From Vulcanimicrobiota bacterium (GTDB taxonomy: Bacteria > Vulcanimicrobiota > Xenobia > Xenobiales > JADMJV01): a stretch of 64,000 nucleotides of DNA. The translations under genes were made by a program, and so were the position numbers. The first letter of the stretch is position 1; each line of letters opens with the position of its first letter. This document shows, in pieces, positions 1 through 8,871 of the stretch. The stretch spans positions 124,001 to 188,000 of the forward strand of contig JAHBVR010000008.1 in NCBI GenBank assembly GCA_019637395.1, read 5' to 3'. The notes beneath the pieces are model-generated. The model had not been told where the DNA came from. It searched no databases and saw only the letters and a list, made by a program, of their open reading frames with translations.

Positions 1-106
1 CTTCGCGCACTAACTGGAGGCACTGGCGCAGCAGTCTGCCGCCCTCTTTGATGATTTCGATCTCGTTGGCCGTTTTGAGAATGATGCCGTTCTTTGTTTT
101 GTTCAC
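1..106 (-). CDS. map: Methionine aminopeptidase type I, N-terminal fragment
   Basis: Only the first 35 codons lie in the window; the gene runs off the left edge. The product would remove the initiator methionine from new proteins in the cytosol. The visible peptide starts VNKTKNGIILKTANEIEII and continues KEGGRLLRQ, matching the start of type I enzymes (ILKT-EIE-M-EAGRL). The GTG start overlaps the adk stop as GTGA, so translation is probably coupled. The metal-binding residues are outside the window. The secY-adk-map order is the classic tail of the spc operon and supports the call. Confidence 0.85.
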   Translation of the reverse strand, partial: MNKTKNGIILKTANEIEIIKEGGRLLRQCLQLVRE

Positions 107-756
107 GCCGCTTCTCTTCCCAACGCCAAAATAATCGCCTGAGTGATGGCGTTGACCTCACCCATAGCGCTGAACTCCTTAAGGAGTGGGGTTTTGCGAT
201 AATATTCGACGACCGGCTCGGTCTGGCGATGGTAGACGTGCAGTCGATTGCGGATCGAGTCTTCGGTGTCGTCCGAGCGTTGGGTCAGCGGAGCGCCGTC
301 CACGTCGCAAAAACCCTCGTTGCGCGGAGCGTTGAAGAGCAGGTGGTAGGGACGGGCGCACTGCGAGCAGATGCGCCGGTAGCTCAGGCGGGTGACGATT
401 TCATCGTCGGGCATGATCAGTTGCACGACGGCGTCCAGTGGGCGCTGCAGACGATCGAGCAGGGTTTGGGTGGCTTCGGCCTGCACTTGAGAACGTGGGA
501 AGCCATCCAGAATAAAGCCGAGACGGCAGTCTTTCTGCTGCAGGCGCATTTCCACCAGACCCAGGATCATTTGATCCGAGACCAGGTTGCCGGCGGCCAG
601 GCAATCCTTGATTTGATTGCCGATCGAGCTACCGACCTTGACTTCTTCGCGCAGCATTTCTCCGGTGCTGATATGTGGGATGTGGTAGTGGGCCGCCAGG
701 CGCGAGGCCTGCGTCCCTTTGCCGGCCCCGGGAGGGCCTATCAATACCATTCTCAC
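103..756 (-). CDS. adk: Adenylate kinase (zinc-type LID)
   Basis: Converts ATP and AMP to two ADP in the cytosol. The 217-residue protein is the normal long form. The P-loop GPPGAGKGT is at residues 7-15, and the AMP-binding DGFPRS motif is near residue 84. The LID domain has Cys130, Cys133, Cys150 and Asp153 spaced as a structural zinc site, the pattern of Gram-positive and many deep-branching bacteria rather than the zinc-free enterobacterial LID. It lies between secY and map in the leftward operon. A 91-base gap with a strong stem-loop separates it from secY. Confidence 0.97.
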   Translation of the reverse strand: MRMVLIGPPGAGKGTQASRLAAHYHIPHISTGEMLREEVKVGSSIGNQIKDCLAAGNLVSDQMILGLVEMRLQQKDCRLGFILDGFPRSQVQAEATQTLLDRLQRPLDAVVQLIMPDDEIVTRLSYRRICSQCARPYHLLFNAPRNEGFCDVDGAPLTQRSDDTEDSIRNRLHVYHRQTEPVVEYYRKTPLLKEFSAMGEVNAITQAIILALGREAA

Positions 757-782
757 GACTGACTTTTCCCCGTTCAGAAAAC

Positions 783-819
783 TCCGCCCGCCTTCTGTCT
801 TACGATAGAGGCGGGCGGA
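783..819 (-). promoter_or_regulatory. Intercistronic stem-loop between secY and adk
   Basis: An 11-base-pair stem (783-793 paired with 809-819, nine of the pairs being perfect CCGCCCGCC/GGCGGGCGG) closes a 15-base loop in the only sizeable gap of the distal operon. No U-tract follows on the leftward transcript, so it is not a standard intrinsic terminator. It may be an RNA-processing or stability element that sets adk-map expression apart from the ribosomal genes. The structure is seen; the function is inferred. Confidence 0.5.
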
Positions 820-847
820 TACTAATAAGCTTTGACCCGTTGCAGAG

Positions 848-2170
848 TTATTTCATAAAACCTTGGTAGTTGCGCAGCACCATGCGGGCCTGAATCTGGC
901 TCATGGTATCCAGAGCCACGCCCACGATGATAAGCAAAGAAGTGGCGCCCAGGTAGAAGCTGTTGACGTTGGTCATCTTCATGATGTAGGTCGGCAGGAC
1001 CGCCAGCAGGGCCAGAAAGAGTCCCGAGACCAGGTTCAGACGGCTGAGCAGGCGGCCGAGGTAGTCGGCCGTGGCCCGGCCCGGGCGGATGCCCGGAATG
1101 AACCCGCCTTGCTTCTTGAGGTTGTCGGCGATGTCTTCCGGGCTGAAGGCGATCGAAGAATAGAAGTAGGTGAAGAAGATCACCATCACGGCGTAAAAGA
1201 GGTTATAGAGGGGATTTTCCGGGTTGAGGAAGCTGGTGATGACTTCTTTGAATTGTTGGGCCCAATCCGGCGCCGTCGGTGGAATCATGCCCACCAGCGT
1301 GCTGGGCAGGTACATCAACGAGACGGCGAAGATGATCGAGATCACGCCGGCGTTGTTGACTTTGACCGGAATGAAGGTCGACTGGCCGCCCATCACCCGG
1401 TTGCCCACCTGGCGCTTGGGAAATTGGATGGGAACTTTACGCACGGCCAGGGTCATGATGATGATCGAGACCACGATTCCCAGACTCATCAGGAAGAAGA
1501 CCACCAGCGAGAGCCCGGCGCGGGCGCCGCCGGCCTGGGCGGCCTGCAGCGTCTGCATCAGGTACATCGGGTAGGACATCACGATACCGGCGAAGATGAG
1601 CAGCGAGACACCGCTGCCCAGCGACTTTTCCGACATGGTCTCGCCCAACCAGATCATGAAACAGGTGCCGGCCACCAGGGTGATGATGATACCCGCCAGA
1701 AACACCGGGCTGCGTGACATGAAGACCCAGCTGTTAGGGTTGGCGGCGTCGCCGTAGTGGGCCAGGGCGGTGGTCATCACGGTGGCCTGCACAAAGGCCA
1801 ACACGATGGTTAGCCAGCGGGTGTATTTGACGATCTGCTTGCGTCCGATTTCGCCGCCTTCTTTTTGCATGTCCTTGAGTTGGGGCGAAACCACCGTCAA
1901 CAGCTGCATGATGATGCTGGCGTTGATATAGGGGGTGATTCCCAGGGCCACGATGGAGAATTTGTTGAGCGCGTTACCGGTGAACATTCCCAAGAGTTTG
2001 AAGAGTTCACCGCCGGCCAGCATCGACTCCCAGACGGGGCGGTTGATGCCCGGAATGGGCACATGCACGGCTAAGGCAAAGATGAAGAAACCAATAAACA
2101 GCCAGGAGATGCGTCCCCGCAAATCCCGGCTGTTCATCGCCTCAGCTAAAGCGGCTTGAGGGCTGGACAC
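848..2170 (-). CDS. secY: Preprotein translocase subunit SecY
   Basis: Central channel of the Sec translocon in the cytoplasmic membrane, 440 residues with about ten hydrophobic segments. Family landmarks include the HVPIPGI stretch after the first membrane segment, the plug and loop region SPQLKDMQKEGGE, GSGVSLLIFAGIV, and GIRPGRATADYL near the C-terminal cytosolic loop. The GTG start shares one base with the rplO stop (TAGTG), which suggests coupled translation. An internal ATG eleven codons later would also be compatible with the family. It is the last secretion gene of the spc cluster, followed by adk and map. Confidence 0.97.
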   Translation of the reverse strand: MSSPQAALAEAMNSRDLRGRISWLFIGFFIFALAVHVPIPGINRPVWESMLAGGELFKLLGMFTGNALNKFSIVALGITPYINASIIMQLLTVVSPQLKDMQKEGGEIGRKQIVKYTRWLTIVLAFVQATVMTTALAHYGDAANPNSWVFMSRSPVFLAGIIITLVAGTCFMIWLGETMSEKSLGSGVSLLIFAGIVMSYPMYLMQTLQAAQAGGARAGLSLVVFFLMSLGIVVSIIIMTLAVRKVPIQFPKRQVGNRVMGGQSTFIPVKVNNAGVISIIFAVSLMYLPSTLVGMIPPTAPDWAQQFKEVITSFLNPENPLYNLFYAVMVIFFTYFYSSIAFSPEDIADNLKKQGGFIPGIRPGRATADYLGRLLSRLNLVSGLFLALLAVLPTYIMKMTNVNSFYLGATSLLIIVGVALDTMSQIQARMVLRNYQGFMK

Positions 2171-2607
2171 TAGATGACCTCGACTTTCCCCCCGGCCTTT
2201 TCGATTGCTTCACGGGCCGAGGCGGTGGCTGCGTGCAGTTGAACTGTGAGCTTCTTGGTCAAAGTTCCTGAACCCAGCACCTTGATGGGCTGGCGCAGAT
2301 GGCGCACAAAGCCCTTTTCCCTCAAAGCCTCAGGGGTAACCGTCGAATCGGCATCAAATTGTTCCAATTGTTTCAGCGAGACCTCCAGATACTCCGTGCG
2401 GAAGTGATTCTTGAAGCCGCGATATTTGGGCAACTGGCGATACCAGGGGGTTTGACCGCCCTCGAAGGAGGGGCCTTTGGTTCCGCCGGAGCGGGACGAC
2501 TGGCCCTTGTGGCCGCGGGTGGCCTGAGCGCCCAGTTTGCCGCCGCGTCCGACACGGCGGCGATCTTTACGGGCTCCCGGATTGGAGCGTAAATCGTTGG
2601 ATTGCAT
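2170..2607 (-). CDS. rplO: 50S ribosomal protein L15
   Basis: A 145-residue large-subunit protein that binds 23S rRNA and joins late in assembly. It shows the long basic glycine-rich N-terminal tail (RRRVGRGGKLGAQATRGHKG) and the C-terminal globular domain ending in EKAGGKVEVI. It starts only nine bases after rpsE ends. In most bacteria rpmD (L30) lies between these two genes, and here there is no room for it. The stop codon overlaps the secY GTG start. Confidence 0.96.
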   Translation of the reverse strand: MQSNDLRSNPGARKDRRRVGRGGKLGAQATRGHKGQSSRSGGTKGPSFEGGQTPWYRQLPKYRGFKNHFRTEYLEVSLKQLEQFDADSTVTPEALREKGFVRHLRQPIKVLGSGTLTKKLTVQLHAATASAREAIEKAGGKVEVI

Positions 2608-2616
2608 AATTCCTCC

Positions 2617-3180
2617 TTAGGTGAAGGCGGGGACGGCGTGCTGCGTTTCCTGCAGCACGGTAGCCACGCGCTTGCCAACCAGTTCTTCCACGGTTTTACC
2701 GCGGCGGGCGGCGATTTCCTCAGCCTTGAGCAGTTCGGAGAGTCCCTTGACGGTGGTGTAAACCACGTTGGTGGGATTCTTGGAGCCCAGCGTCTTGGTG
2801 AGGATGTCTTTGATGCCGGCCAGCTCGACCACGGCGCGCACGGCACCCCCCGCGATAACGCCCGTTCCGGCCGAAGCCGGGCGCATCATCACTTTGGTGG
2901 AGCCGAATTCGGCCACGTGAGCGTGAGGGATGGTGTGACCCACCATAGGCACGCGGATCAAGTTCTTTTTGGCATCTTCGTTGGCCTTACGGATGGCTTC
3001 GGGGACTTCGCCGGCTTTACCCAGGCCGACGCCCACGTGACCGGCTCCGTCGCCGACCACCACCAGAGCGGAGAAGGCGAAGCGTTTGCCGCCCTTAACC
3101 ACTTTGGATACGCGGTTGATGCGAACCAGGTGCTCCTTCAGGTCGAGACCGTCGGGATCGATGTGTCGTTGCAAACTCAT
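2617..3180 (-). CDS. rpsE: 30S ribosomal protein S5
   Basis: Small-subunit protein important for decoding fidelity, 187 residues. The double-stranded-RNA-binding-like N-domain ([20 protein letters not shown]) is followed by FSALVVVGD and by the C-terminal domain with the conserved [17 protein letters not shown] stretch. The ATG at 3180 is chosen because an AGGAGG Shine-Dalgarno lies just upstream and the family alignment begins there. A longer upstream reading adds 28 residues of no family character. Next genes: rplR upstream, rplO downstream. Confidence 0.96.
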   Translation of the reverse strand: MSLQRHIDPDGLDLKEHLVRINRVSKVVKGGKRFAFSALVVVGDGAGHVGVGLGKAGEVPEAIRKANEDAKKNLIRVPMVGHTIPHAHVAEFGSTKVMMRPASAGTGVIAGGAVRAVVELAGIKDILTKTLGSKNPTNVVYTTVKGLSELLKAEEIAARRGKTVEELVGKRVATVLQETQHAVPAFT

Positions 3181-3190
3181 ATACTGCCTC

Positions 3191-3553
3191 CTAGAATTCC
3201 AGACCCTTGCCGCGAGCGGCTTCGGCCAGTGCGGCCACACGGCCGTGGTACTTGTAGCCACCACGGTCGAACACCACCTGGGTGATGCCCTTTTCGGTGC
3301 TGCGCTGTCCGATCAACTCGCCCACTTTGACGGCCTTCTCTTTCAGCGACATCTTCTGTCCCTTGAGAGAGGGGTCCAGACTGGAAGCCGACACCAGGGT
3401 GTTGCCCTGGCTGTCGTCGATCACCTGAACGTAAACGTGGTTTAAGCTGCGGTAGATGACCAGGCGAGGACGCTCGCCCGAGCCATTGAGGCGTTTGCGC
3501 ACCCGCAGGTGGCGCTGAACGCGGGTGGAGTTGCGTGAAACTTTCTTGATCAC
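3191..3553 (-). CDS. rplR: 50S ribosomal protein L18
   Basis: A 120-residue protein that binds 5S rRNA together with L5 in the central protuberance. Typical landmarks are the basic N-terminus with [18 protein letters not shown], the VYRS-like [13 protein letters not shown] stretch, and the C-terminal [20 protein letters not shown] motif. Its length is normal. It lies two bases after rplF ends and ten bases before rpsE begins, in the standard spc order. Confidence 0.96.
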   Translation of the reverse strand: MIKKVSRNSTRVQRHLRVRKRLNGSGERPRLVIYRSLNHVYVQVIDDSQGNTLVSASSLDPSLKGQKMSLKEKAVKVGELIGQRSTEKGITQVVFDRGGYKYHGRVAALAEAARGKGLEF

Positions 3554-3555
3554 GG

Positions 3556-4119
3556 TTACTTACCAGCCTTTCCGGCTTTGCCCATCTTGCGAATGATCTT
3601 TTCGCCGATGTAGCGGACGCCCTTACCCTTGTAGGGTTCCGGGGGACGAAGCTCGCGCAGGTTGGCGGCCACCTGGCCGACCTTCTGGCGATCCACGCCT
3701 CTGACGTGGATGAAGTTGGTTTTGGCGCGGTTGTCGGCTTCGACCACCAGCTCGATGTCGGCGATCTCGGCGACGTCGATGGGGTGAGAGTAACCCAGTT
3801 GAAGCTGGATGCCTTTGCCCTGCTGCACGGCGCGGTAACCGACGCCGATGATTTCCAGCGACTTGGTGAAGCCGGTCGACACGCCGGTGACGGCGTTGCT
3901 GAGCAGGGTGCGGGACAAGCCGTGGGCCGACTTGAGGGCGCGGTTCTCGTGCTGGGGATTTTCCACGCTGAGGTTGCTACCCTCGATGGTGATCTTTAGC
4001 TCGGGGTGGATGGAGTGAACCATCTGGCCTTTGGGGCCCTTGACGGTAACCTGGCCGTTGTTAACGGTAACGGTTACGCCTTTGGGGAGTTCAATCGGTT
4101 TTTTTCCAATACGTGACAT
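3556..4119 (-). CDS. rplF: 50S ribosomal protein L6
   Basis: A 187-residue large-subunit protein near the factor-binding centre. Its two tandem L6 folds are evident from [15 protein letters not shown] at the start and the conserved C-terminal motif [12 protein letters not shown]. The ATG at 4119 is preferred because MSRIGK is the almost invariant N-terminus of the family. An upstream ATG would add sixteen unsupported residues overlapping rpsH. The order rpsH-rplF-rplR is canonical. Confidence 0.97.
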   Translation of the reverse strand: MSRIGKKPIELPKGVTVTVNNGQVTVKGPKGQMVHSIHPELKITIEGSNLSVENPQHENRALKSAHGLSRTLLSNAVTGVSTGFTKSLEIIGVGYRAVQQGKGIQLQLGYSHPIDVAEIADIELVVEADNRAKTNFIHVRGVDRQKVGQVAANLRELRPPEPYKGKGVRYIGEKIIRKMGKAGKAGK

Positions 4120-4132
4120 ATCAGGCTCCTCG

Positions 4133-4531
4133 TTACCAAACGTAGGCCAGGACTTCGCCACCGACACCCTGTTTGCGAGCCTTGCGGCCGGACATAACGC
4201 CCTTCGGGGTGGAGAGGATGACGACGCCCATACCGCCGTAAATGTTGGGGATTTCTTCTTTGCCTACGTAGCGACGCAGGCCCGGCTTGGAAACGCGGGT
4301 GATCCCGTTGATCACACGGTCCCGCTCGGAGCTGTACTTCATCTGGATGCGCAGCACGCCCTGAACTCCGGCTTGAATCATTTGGTAATCTTTGATGAAG
4401 CCTTCGCGCTTGAGCACTTTGGCGATGCGCTCCTTCATCTTGGAGGCGGGCACGTCGACCTGCTCGTGAAGAGACTTATTGGCGTTGCGTACCCGGGTCA
4501 GCATATCTGCAATGGGATCTGTGGTCGGCAT
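4133..4531 (-). CDS. rpsH: 30S ribosomal protein S8
   Basis: A 132-residue protein binding the central domain of 16S rRNA, and in enterobacteria the translational repressor of the spc operon. Landmarks are TDPIADMLTRVRNA at the N-terminus and the C-terminal GVMSGRKARKQGVGGEVLAYVW signature. It begins only twelve bases after rplE ends, so rpsN (S14), which normally lies between them, is absent. A possible S8-type target is noted under the stem-loops upstream of rplE. Confidence 0.97.
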   Translation of the reverse strand: MPTTDPIADMLTRVRNANKSLHEQVDVPASKMKERIAKVLKREGFIKDYQMIQAGVQGVLRIQMKYSSERDRVINGITRVSKPGLRRYVGKEEIPNIYGGMGVVILSTPKGVMSGRKARKQGVGGEVLAYVW

Positions 4532-4543
4532 ACTCGACTCTCC

Positions 4544-5182
4544 TTACTGGACTCGGATGGGGCAGCCGAGGAGTTTTAAGAACTCCGACGCCTCTTCATC
4601 CGTGTGGGCGGTGGTGACGATGTTGATGTCCATTCCCCGAACGCGCTCCACCTTGTCATACTGGATCTCGGGGAAGATGGTCTGCTCTTTGAGGCCGATA
4701 GCGTAGTTGCCGCGGCCGTCAAACGACTTGTGGGGCAGACCGCGGAAGTCGCGGATACGGGGCAGAACCACCGAGAACAGCTTGTCCAGGAAGGCCCACA
4801 TGCGCGGTCCGCGCAGGGTCACCTTGGTGCCGATCTTCACGCCTTCGCGCAGTTTGAAGTTGGAGATGGAGTTACGAGCCTTGGTGATCACCGGACGCTG
4901 TCCGGTGATGTGACCCAGCTCGGCGTGAGCCATATCCAGCAACTTGGGGTTGCCGATGGCTTCACCCACGCCGATGTTGATGACCACTTTTTCAAGTCGC
5001 GGGACTTGCATGACGTTTTTGTAGTTGAACTTTTCCTTCAGGGCTCCGACGACTTCGCTGCGGTACTTCTCTTTGAGACGCAACGGAATCTTTTTGAAGG
5101 GGACTTTCTCGGTGGCGCCGCCCAGGTCGATGGGACCCTTGGAGCGGCCACCACCCTTTTGGGCTTCAGGTTTCTTGGCCAT
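4544..5182 (-). CDS. rplE: 50S ribosomal protein L5 with N-terminal extension
   Basis: Binds 5S rRNA in the central protuberance. At 212 residues it is about 30 longer than usual: the ordinary L5 body starts at about residue 34 ([21 protein letters not shown]) and is preceded by a lysine- and glycine-rich leader [15 protein letters not shown]. The body is normal, with [26 protein letters not shown] and the C-terminal [14 protein letters not shown]. The ATG at 5182 has a GAAAGGA ribosome-binding site. The extension has no KOW motif, so it is not a fused L24. Confidence 0.95.
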   Translation of the reverse strand: MAKKPEAQKGGGRSKGPIDLGGATEKVPFKKIPLRLKEKYRSEVVGALKEKFNYKNVMQVPRLEKVVINIGVGEAIGNPKLLDMAHAELGHITGQRPVITKARNSISNFKLREGVKIGTKVTLRGPRMWAFLDKLFSVVLPRIRDFRGLPHKSFDGRGNYAIGLKEQTIFPEIQYDKVERVRGMDINIVTTAHTDEEASEFLKLLGCPIRVQ

Positions 5183-5195
5183 AACTTTTCCTTTC

Positions 5196-5242
5196 GTCGG
5201 AACGTCTTTGTGCTCCGACCTGTGGAGGTCGGAACGACCTCC
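5196..5242 (-). promoter_or_regulatory. Tandem stem-loops in the rplN-rplE junction
   Basis: Two hairpins fill the 77-base gap where rplX (L24) is normally encoded. The upstream one, 5224-5242, is a perfect 8-base-pair stem with a 3-base loop. The second, 5196-5219, has a 6-base-pair stem and a 12-base loop, and ends close to the rplE ribosome-binding site. No U-tract follows. In E. coli the S8 repressor site of the spc mRNA lies at the rplX-rplE junction, so an autoregulatory site is an attractive but unproven reading. Confidence 0.5.
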
Positions 5243-5259
5243 TTGACTCTGTTGACGGG

Positions 5260-5628
5260 CTAAAGAACCTCGGGTGCGAGGGAGACGATCTTCATGAAAT
5301 CGCGTTCACGAAGTTCGCGGGCCACCGGTCCGAAGATGCGGGTTCCGCGGGGATTGTGATCCTCGCGGATCACGACGGCGGCGTTGTCGTCGAAACCGAT
5401 GTAAGAACCGTCGGGACGGCGCACGCGGGTCTTGGTGCGGACCACCACAGCCTTGACCACGTCACCCTTCTTGACGGCACCACCGGGGGTGGCGGTTTTG
5501 ACGGCGGCGACAATGATGTCACCGACGCCGGCGTATTTGCGGGTCGAGCCTCCCAGCACGCGGATGCACAAGAGTTCCTTGGCTCCCGAGTTGTCGGCTA
5601 CGCGAAGACGGCTTTCTTGTTGAATCAT
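5260..5628 (-). CDS. rplN: 50S ribosomal protein L14
   Basis: A 122-residue protein of the subunit interface, of exactly typical length. It begins [18 protein letters not shown] and contains the conserved [34 protein letters not shown] and [14 protein letters not shown] blocks. It is the first gene of the spc group and follows rpsQ by eleven bases. Downstream the expected rplX is missing and a 77-base structured gap leads to rplE. Confidence 0.98.
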   Translation of the reverse strand: MIQQESRLRVADNSGAKELLCIRVLGGSTRKYAGVGDIIVAAVKTATPGGAVKKGDVVKAVVVRTKTRVRRPDGSYIGFDDNAAVVIREDHNPRGTRIFGPVARELRERDFMKIVSLAPEVL

Positions 5629-5639
5629 GGCGGCCTCCC

Positions 5640-5909
5640 TTAGCGAGCTTTCTCGAGGATGATCTGGATTCTCCAGCGCTTGTCGCGGGACAAGGGACGG
5701 GTCTCCGAGATGCGCACCACGTCGCCGACGCCACAGGTGTTGTCTTCATCGTGGGCCTTGTACTTTTTGGTACGCTTGATGATCTTCTTGTAGAGCGGGT
5801 GGGGGAACTGACGCGTGACGGCAACCACCACGGTCTTATCCATTTTGTCGCTCACCACCACGCCGACGCGGGTCTTGCGGCGGGCGCGGGTAACGGTCGC
5901 TTCACTCAT
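5640..5909 (-). CDS. rpsQ: 30S ribosomal protein S17
   Basis: An 89-residue primary 16S rRNA-binding protein with an OB fold. The family core [18 protein letters not shown] and the C-terminal [19 protein letters not shown] are both present. Its start overlaps the rpmC stop as ATGA, indicating translational coupling within the S10 part of the operon. Confidence 0.97.
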   Translation of the reverse strand: MSEATVTRARRKTRVGVVVSDKMDKTVVVAVTRQFPHPLYKKIIKRTKKYKAHDEDNTCGVGDVVRISETRPLSRDKRWRIQIILEKAR

Positions 5910-6130
5910 TTCTTCGCTCCTTCGGACTCGGCCAGTTCCTTCTCGCGAAGGATGGTGTGGATACGGGCGATCTCTTTCTTGACGCGGCGAACTTCCGCGT
6001 TGTTTTGAGATCCACCGGTCGAGAGCATGAAGCGCAGGTTAAAGAGCTCTTGCTTGGTCTCGATCAGTTTGTCGCGCAAAGCCGCTTTGTCTTTGCCGCG
6101 CAGGTCTTTTCTGGAATCGCTGATCTTCAC
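5906..6130 (-). CDS. rpmC: 50S ribosomal protein L29
   Basis: A 74-residue helical protein near the exit tunnel. Landmarks are [19 protein letters not shown] and the [18 protein letters not shown] helix. It overlaps the neighbours on both sides by four bases: ATGA with rplP upstream and with rpsQ downstream. The order rplP-rpmC-rpsQ is canonical. Confidence 0.96.
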   Translation of the reverse strand: MKISDSRKDLRGKDKAALRDKLIETKQELFNLRFMLSTGGSQNNAEVRRVKKEIARIHTILREKELAESEGAKK

Positions 6131-6555
6131 GACTCATCTCCTCCGAGTTCTTCACGGACCATAAAGCGCGTCTTCATGGGCAGCTTGTTGGCAGCGAGAC
6201 GCATGGCCTCGCGGGCCGCTTCCTCGGGAACACCGGCGATTTCGAACATGATGCGGCCGGGGCGAACCACGGCTACCCAGAACTCCGGGGATCCCTTGCC
6301 GGAGCCCATGCGGGTTTCGGCCGGTTTCTTGGTCACGGACTTGTCGGGGAAGACGCGGATCCAGACCTTGCCACCACGCTTGATGTAGCGGGTCATAGCG
6401 ATACGGGCGGCTTCGATCTGGCGGGCGGTCAGCCAGCACGGCTCCATCGACTGGAGCGCGAACTGTCCGAAGTACACCGAGCTTCCTCGGTGCGACTTGC
6501 CTTTCATACGGCCGCGGTGAACTTTGCGATGTTTTACTCGCTTCGGGCTAAGCAT
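6127..6555 (-). CDS. rplP: 50S ribosomal protein L16
   Basis: A 142-residue protein beside the A site and peptidyl-transferase region. Landmarks are [43 protein letters not shown] in overlapping parts, the [15 protein letters not shown] block and the [11 protein letters not shown] motif. Length and order are normal. It starts eleven bases after rpsC ends. Confidence 0.97.
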   Translation of the reverse strand: MLSPKRVKHRKVHRGRMKGKSHRGSSVYFGQFALQSMEPCWLTARQIEAARIAMTRYIKRGGKVWIRVFPDKSVTKKPAETRMGSGKGSPEFWVAVVRPGRIMFEIAGVPEEAAREAMRLAANKLPMKTRFMVREELGGDES

Positions 6556-6565
6556 TGCGCGCCTC

Positions 6566-7225
6566 CTACAGCTGCTGCTCGGACTGCTGCTGATCCGCCT
6601 TCTGGGGCAGGATCTCGCCGCGATACACCCAGACTTTGACGCCGATACGGCCGGCCGGGGTGCGAGCTTCGTGGATTGAGTAGTCGATGTCGGCGCGCAG
6701 CGTGTGCAGCGGCACCTTACCTTGGAAGTTACGCTCGGTGCGGGCGATTTCCGCGCCGCCCAGACGTCCGCTCACCTGAACTTTGATGCCCTTGGCGCCG
6801 GCCTTCATCGAACGGCTCATCGACTGCTTCATGGCGCGGCGGAAGGCCACGCGCTTCTCGAGAGCTTCAGCGATGTTCTGGGCGACGAGTTCGGCATCGA
6901 GCTCGGGCTGCTTGATTTCCTTGACGGAAATCTTGATCGGCTTCTGAGTCAGCTTTTCCAGCTTCTTGCGCAAGTCTTCGATGCCGGAGCCGCGCTTGCC
7001 GATCACCAGGCCGGGCTTACCGGTGTTGATGATGACGTGCACTTTGTTGGCCCGCTCGATTTCGATGCGCGAGATACTGGCGTGGCGGTATTGAGCCAGA
7101 ACGAATTTGCGGATTTGGAAGTCCTCCCGGATCCACTCGGCCAGGTTTTTCTCCTGGAACCAGCGCGAATCCCAGCCGCGGATAATGCCCAGACGAAGTC
7201 CGAGCGGGTGAATCTTCTGACCCAT
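6566..7225 (-). CDS. rpsC: 30S ribosomal protein S3
   Basis: A 219-residue small-subunit protein at the mRNA entry channel. It begins [20 protein letters not shown], carries a KH domain with GXXG as GKRG in [15 protein letters not shown], and has the C-terminal S3 domain with [12 protein letters not shown] and the [10 protein letters not shown] ending. Only one base separates it from rplV. Confidence 0.98.
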   Translation of the reverse strand: MGQKIHPLGLRLGIIRGWDSRWFQEKNLAEWIREDFQIRKFVLAQYRHASISRIEIERANKVHVIINTGKPGLVIGKRGSGIEDLRKKLEKLTQKPIKISVKEIKQPELDAELVAQNIAEALEKRVAFRRAMKQSMSRSMKAGAKGIKVQVSGRLGGAEIARTERNFQGKVPLHTLRADIDYSIHEARTPAGRIGVKVWVYRGEILPQKADQQQSEQQL

Positions 7226-7226
7226 A

Positions 7227-7727
7227 CTAGATGCCCTCCTGACGTTGACGCACGACCACAGTGATGTGACTACCGTACTTCAGCACGGGAGTGGCCCGGC
7301 CGCGCGACTTGGGAAGGTAGCGCTTGAACATGGGACCCTGGTCGACATAGAGCTGGGAAACCACCAGTTTGTTGGTATCCAACTCGTGATTGTTCTCGGC
7401 GTTGGCGATGGCCGACTTGATCACTTTGTTGAGCGTGCGAGCCGCGCGCTTGTTGGTGAAGTCAAGCAGGGTAACCGCTTCGCTGGCCTTCTTGCCACGG
7501 ACCATATCGGCCACCAGGCGCAATTTGCGCGGGGCGGTGCGGATCCACTTGGCCACGGCGCGTACCTCAGGGCCTTCGAAAACCGGCCTGGCCTTGCGGG
7601 GGCGGGCTTTCTTAGCTTTGGGAGCAACCGTCTTGGCAGCAGCCGGCTTGGCTTCGGCTTTTTTAGCCGGGGCTTTCTTGGCCGCTTTGGGTTTCTTTTC
7701 GATGGGATCTTCTTGCTCGTTAGCCAC
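7227..7727 (-). CDS. rplV: 50S ribosomal protein L22 with long basic N-terminal extension
   Basis: Lines the peptide exit tunnel. The usual L22 body of about 110 residues starts near residue 52 ([21 protein letters not shown]) and includes the conserved [13 protein letters not shown] helix and the [17 protein letters not shown] ending. Before it sits an extension of about 50 residues made almost only of Ala, Lys and Pro ([18 protein letters not shown]), resembling histone H1-like tails. Many lineages extend L22 at the C-terminus; an N-terminal tail of this length is unusual. Confidence 0.95.
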   Translation of the reverse strand: MANEQEDPIEKKPKAAKKAPAKKAEAKPAAAKTVAPKAKKARPRKARPVFEGPEVRAVAKWIRTAPRKLRLVADMVRGKKASEAVTLLDFTNKRAARTLNKVIKSAIANAENNHELDTNKLVVSQLYVDQGPMFKRYLPKSRGRATPVLKYGSHITVVVRQRQEGI

Positions 7728-7732
7728 GGTGA

Positions 7733-8017
7733 CTACCTCTTGCCTTTCTTCTCGGCTTTACCGCCGGAGTGGCCGCGATAGAGACGCGTGGGGGCGAACT
7801 CACCCAGTTTGTGAGCAACCATCTGCTCGTTGACGTAGATCGGCACGTGCTTGCGTCCGTCGTGAACAGCCAGGGTATGGCCGATCATTTCGGGAGTGAT
7901 GGTGGCGGCACGCGACCAGGTCTTGATGACCTTCTTTTCATTCTTGGCGTTCATAGCATCGACTTTCTTTTGCAAGTTGTAGTCGATGTAGGGGCCTTTT
8001 TTTACGGAACGGGACAC
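7733..8017 (-). CDS. rpsS: 30S ribosomal protein S19
   Basis: A 94-residue head protein of the small subunit. The N-terminus [19 protein letters not shown] and the conserved [19 protein letters not shown] and [12 protein letters not shown] blocks give a clear call. It lies eleven bases after rplB and five bases before rplV. Confidence 0.98.
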   Translation of the reverse strand: MSRSVKKGPYIDYNLQKKVDAMNAKNEKKVIKTWSRAATITPEMIGHTLAVHDGRKHVPIYVNEQMVAHKLGEFAPTRLYRGHSGGKAEKKGKR

Positions 8018-8028
8018 GGCTCAGCCTC

Positions 8029-8853
8029 CTACTTCTTGCGCCGACGCACGATCAGCGCGTCACTGGCTTTCTTTTTGCGGGTCTTCAGACCCAGGGCGGG
8101 TTTGCCCCACGGGGTGGAGCTGGGACGACCCGGGGTGGAGCGGGCTTCGCCGCCGCCGTGGGGGTGGTCGCAGGGGTTGGTGGCGATGCCGCGGATGTTC
8201 GGGCGAATACCCTTCCAGCGCGAACGGCCGGCTTTGCCGCCTTTGACGTTCTCGTTTTCGAGGTTGCCGACCTGACCGATGGTGGCGCGGCAGTCGTGAG
8301 AGACCTGACGAACTTCACCGGAGGGCAGGCGCAGCAGAGCCTTGTTGTTTTCCTTGGCCATCAGCTGGGCGGCGGCCCCGGCGGCGCGCACCATCTGAGC
8401 TCCACGGCTGGGATACAGCTCGATGTTGTGGACCAGGGTGCCGACGGGGATCTTGCGCAACGGCAGGTTGTTGCCGGTCTTGATGTCGGCGTCTTCACCC
8501 GAGTGGATGGGGTCGCCCACTTTCAGGCCGTTGGCAGCCAGGATGTAGCGCTTGTCGCCGTCCGCATAGTGGATGAGGGCGATAAAGGCGGTGCGGTTGG
8601 GATCGTACTCGATGGTGGCGACCTTGCCGGGGACTCCGTCTTTGTTGCGTTTCCAGTCGATGATACGGTAGTGACGGCGGGTTCCGCCGCCACGGTGGTA
8701 GGCGGTGACGCGTCCCTGCGAGTTGCGGCCGGCCGTTTTCTTGAGCGGTTCCAGCAGGCGCTTTTCCGGTTCCGAGGTGGTGATCTCGTCGAACGTGGGC
8801 AGGCTCATGTGGCGGCGACCAGGGCTGGTCGGATTGAACTTCTTAATAGCCAT
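8029..8853 (-). CDS. rplB: 50S ribosomal protein L2
   Basis: A 274-residue core large-subunit protein needed for peptidyl transfer. Conserved blocks include [48 protein letters not shown] and the C-terminal [14 protein letters not shown], which contains the functionally important histidine. Length and position between rplW and rpsS are standard. Confidence 0.98.
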   Translation of the reverse strand: MAIKKFNPTSPGRRHMSLPTFDEITTSEPEKRLLEPLKKTAGRNSQGRVTAYHRGGGTRRHYRIIDWKRNKDGVPGKVATIEYDPNRTAFIALIHYADGDKRYILAANGLKVGDPIHSGEDADIKTGNNLPLRKIPVGTLVHNIELYPSRGAQMVRAAGAAAQLMAKENNKALLRLPSGEVRQVSHDCRATIGQVGNLENENVKGGKAGRSRWKGIRPNIRGIATNPCDHPHGGGEARSTPGRPSSTPWGKPALGLKTRKKKASDALIVRRRKK

Positions 8854-8871
8854 CTGTTTGGAGGTCCTTCC

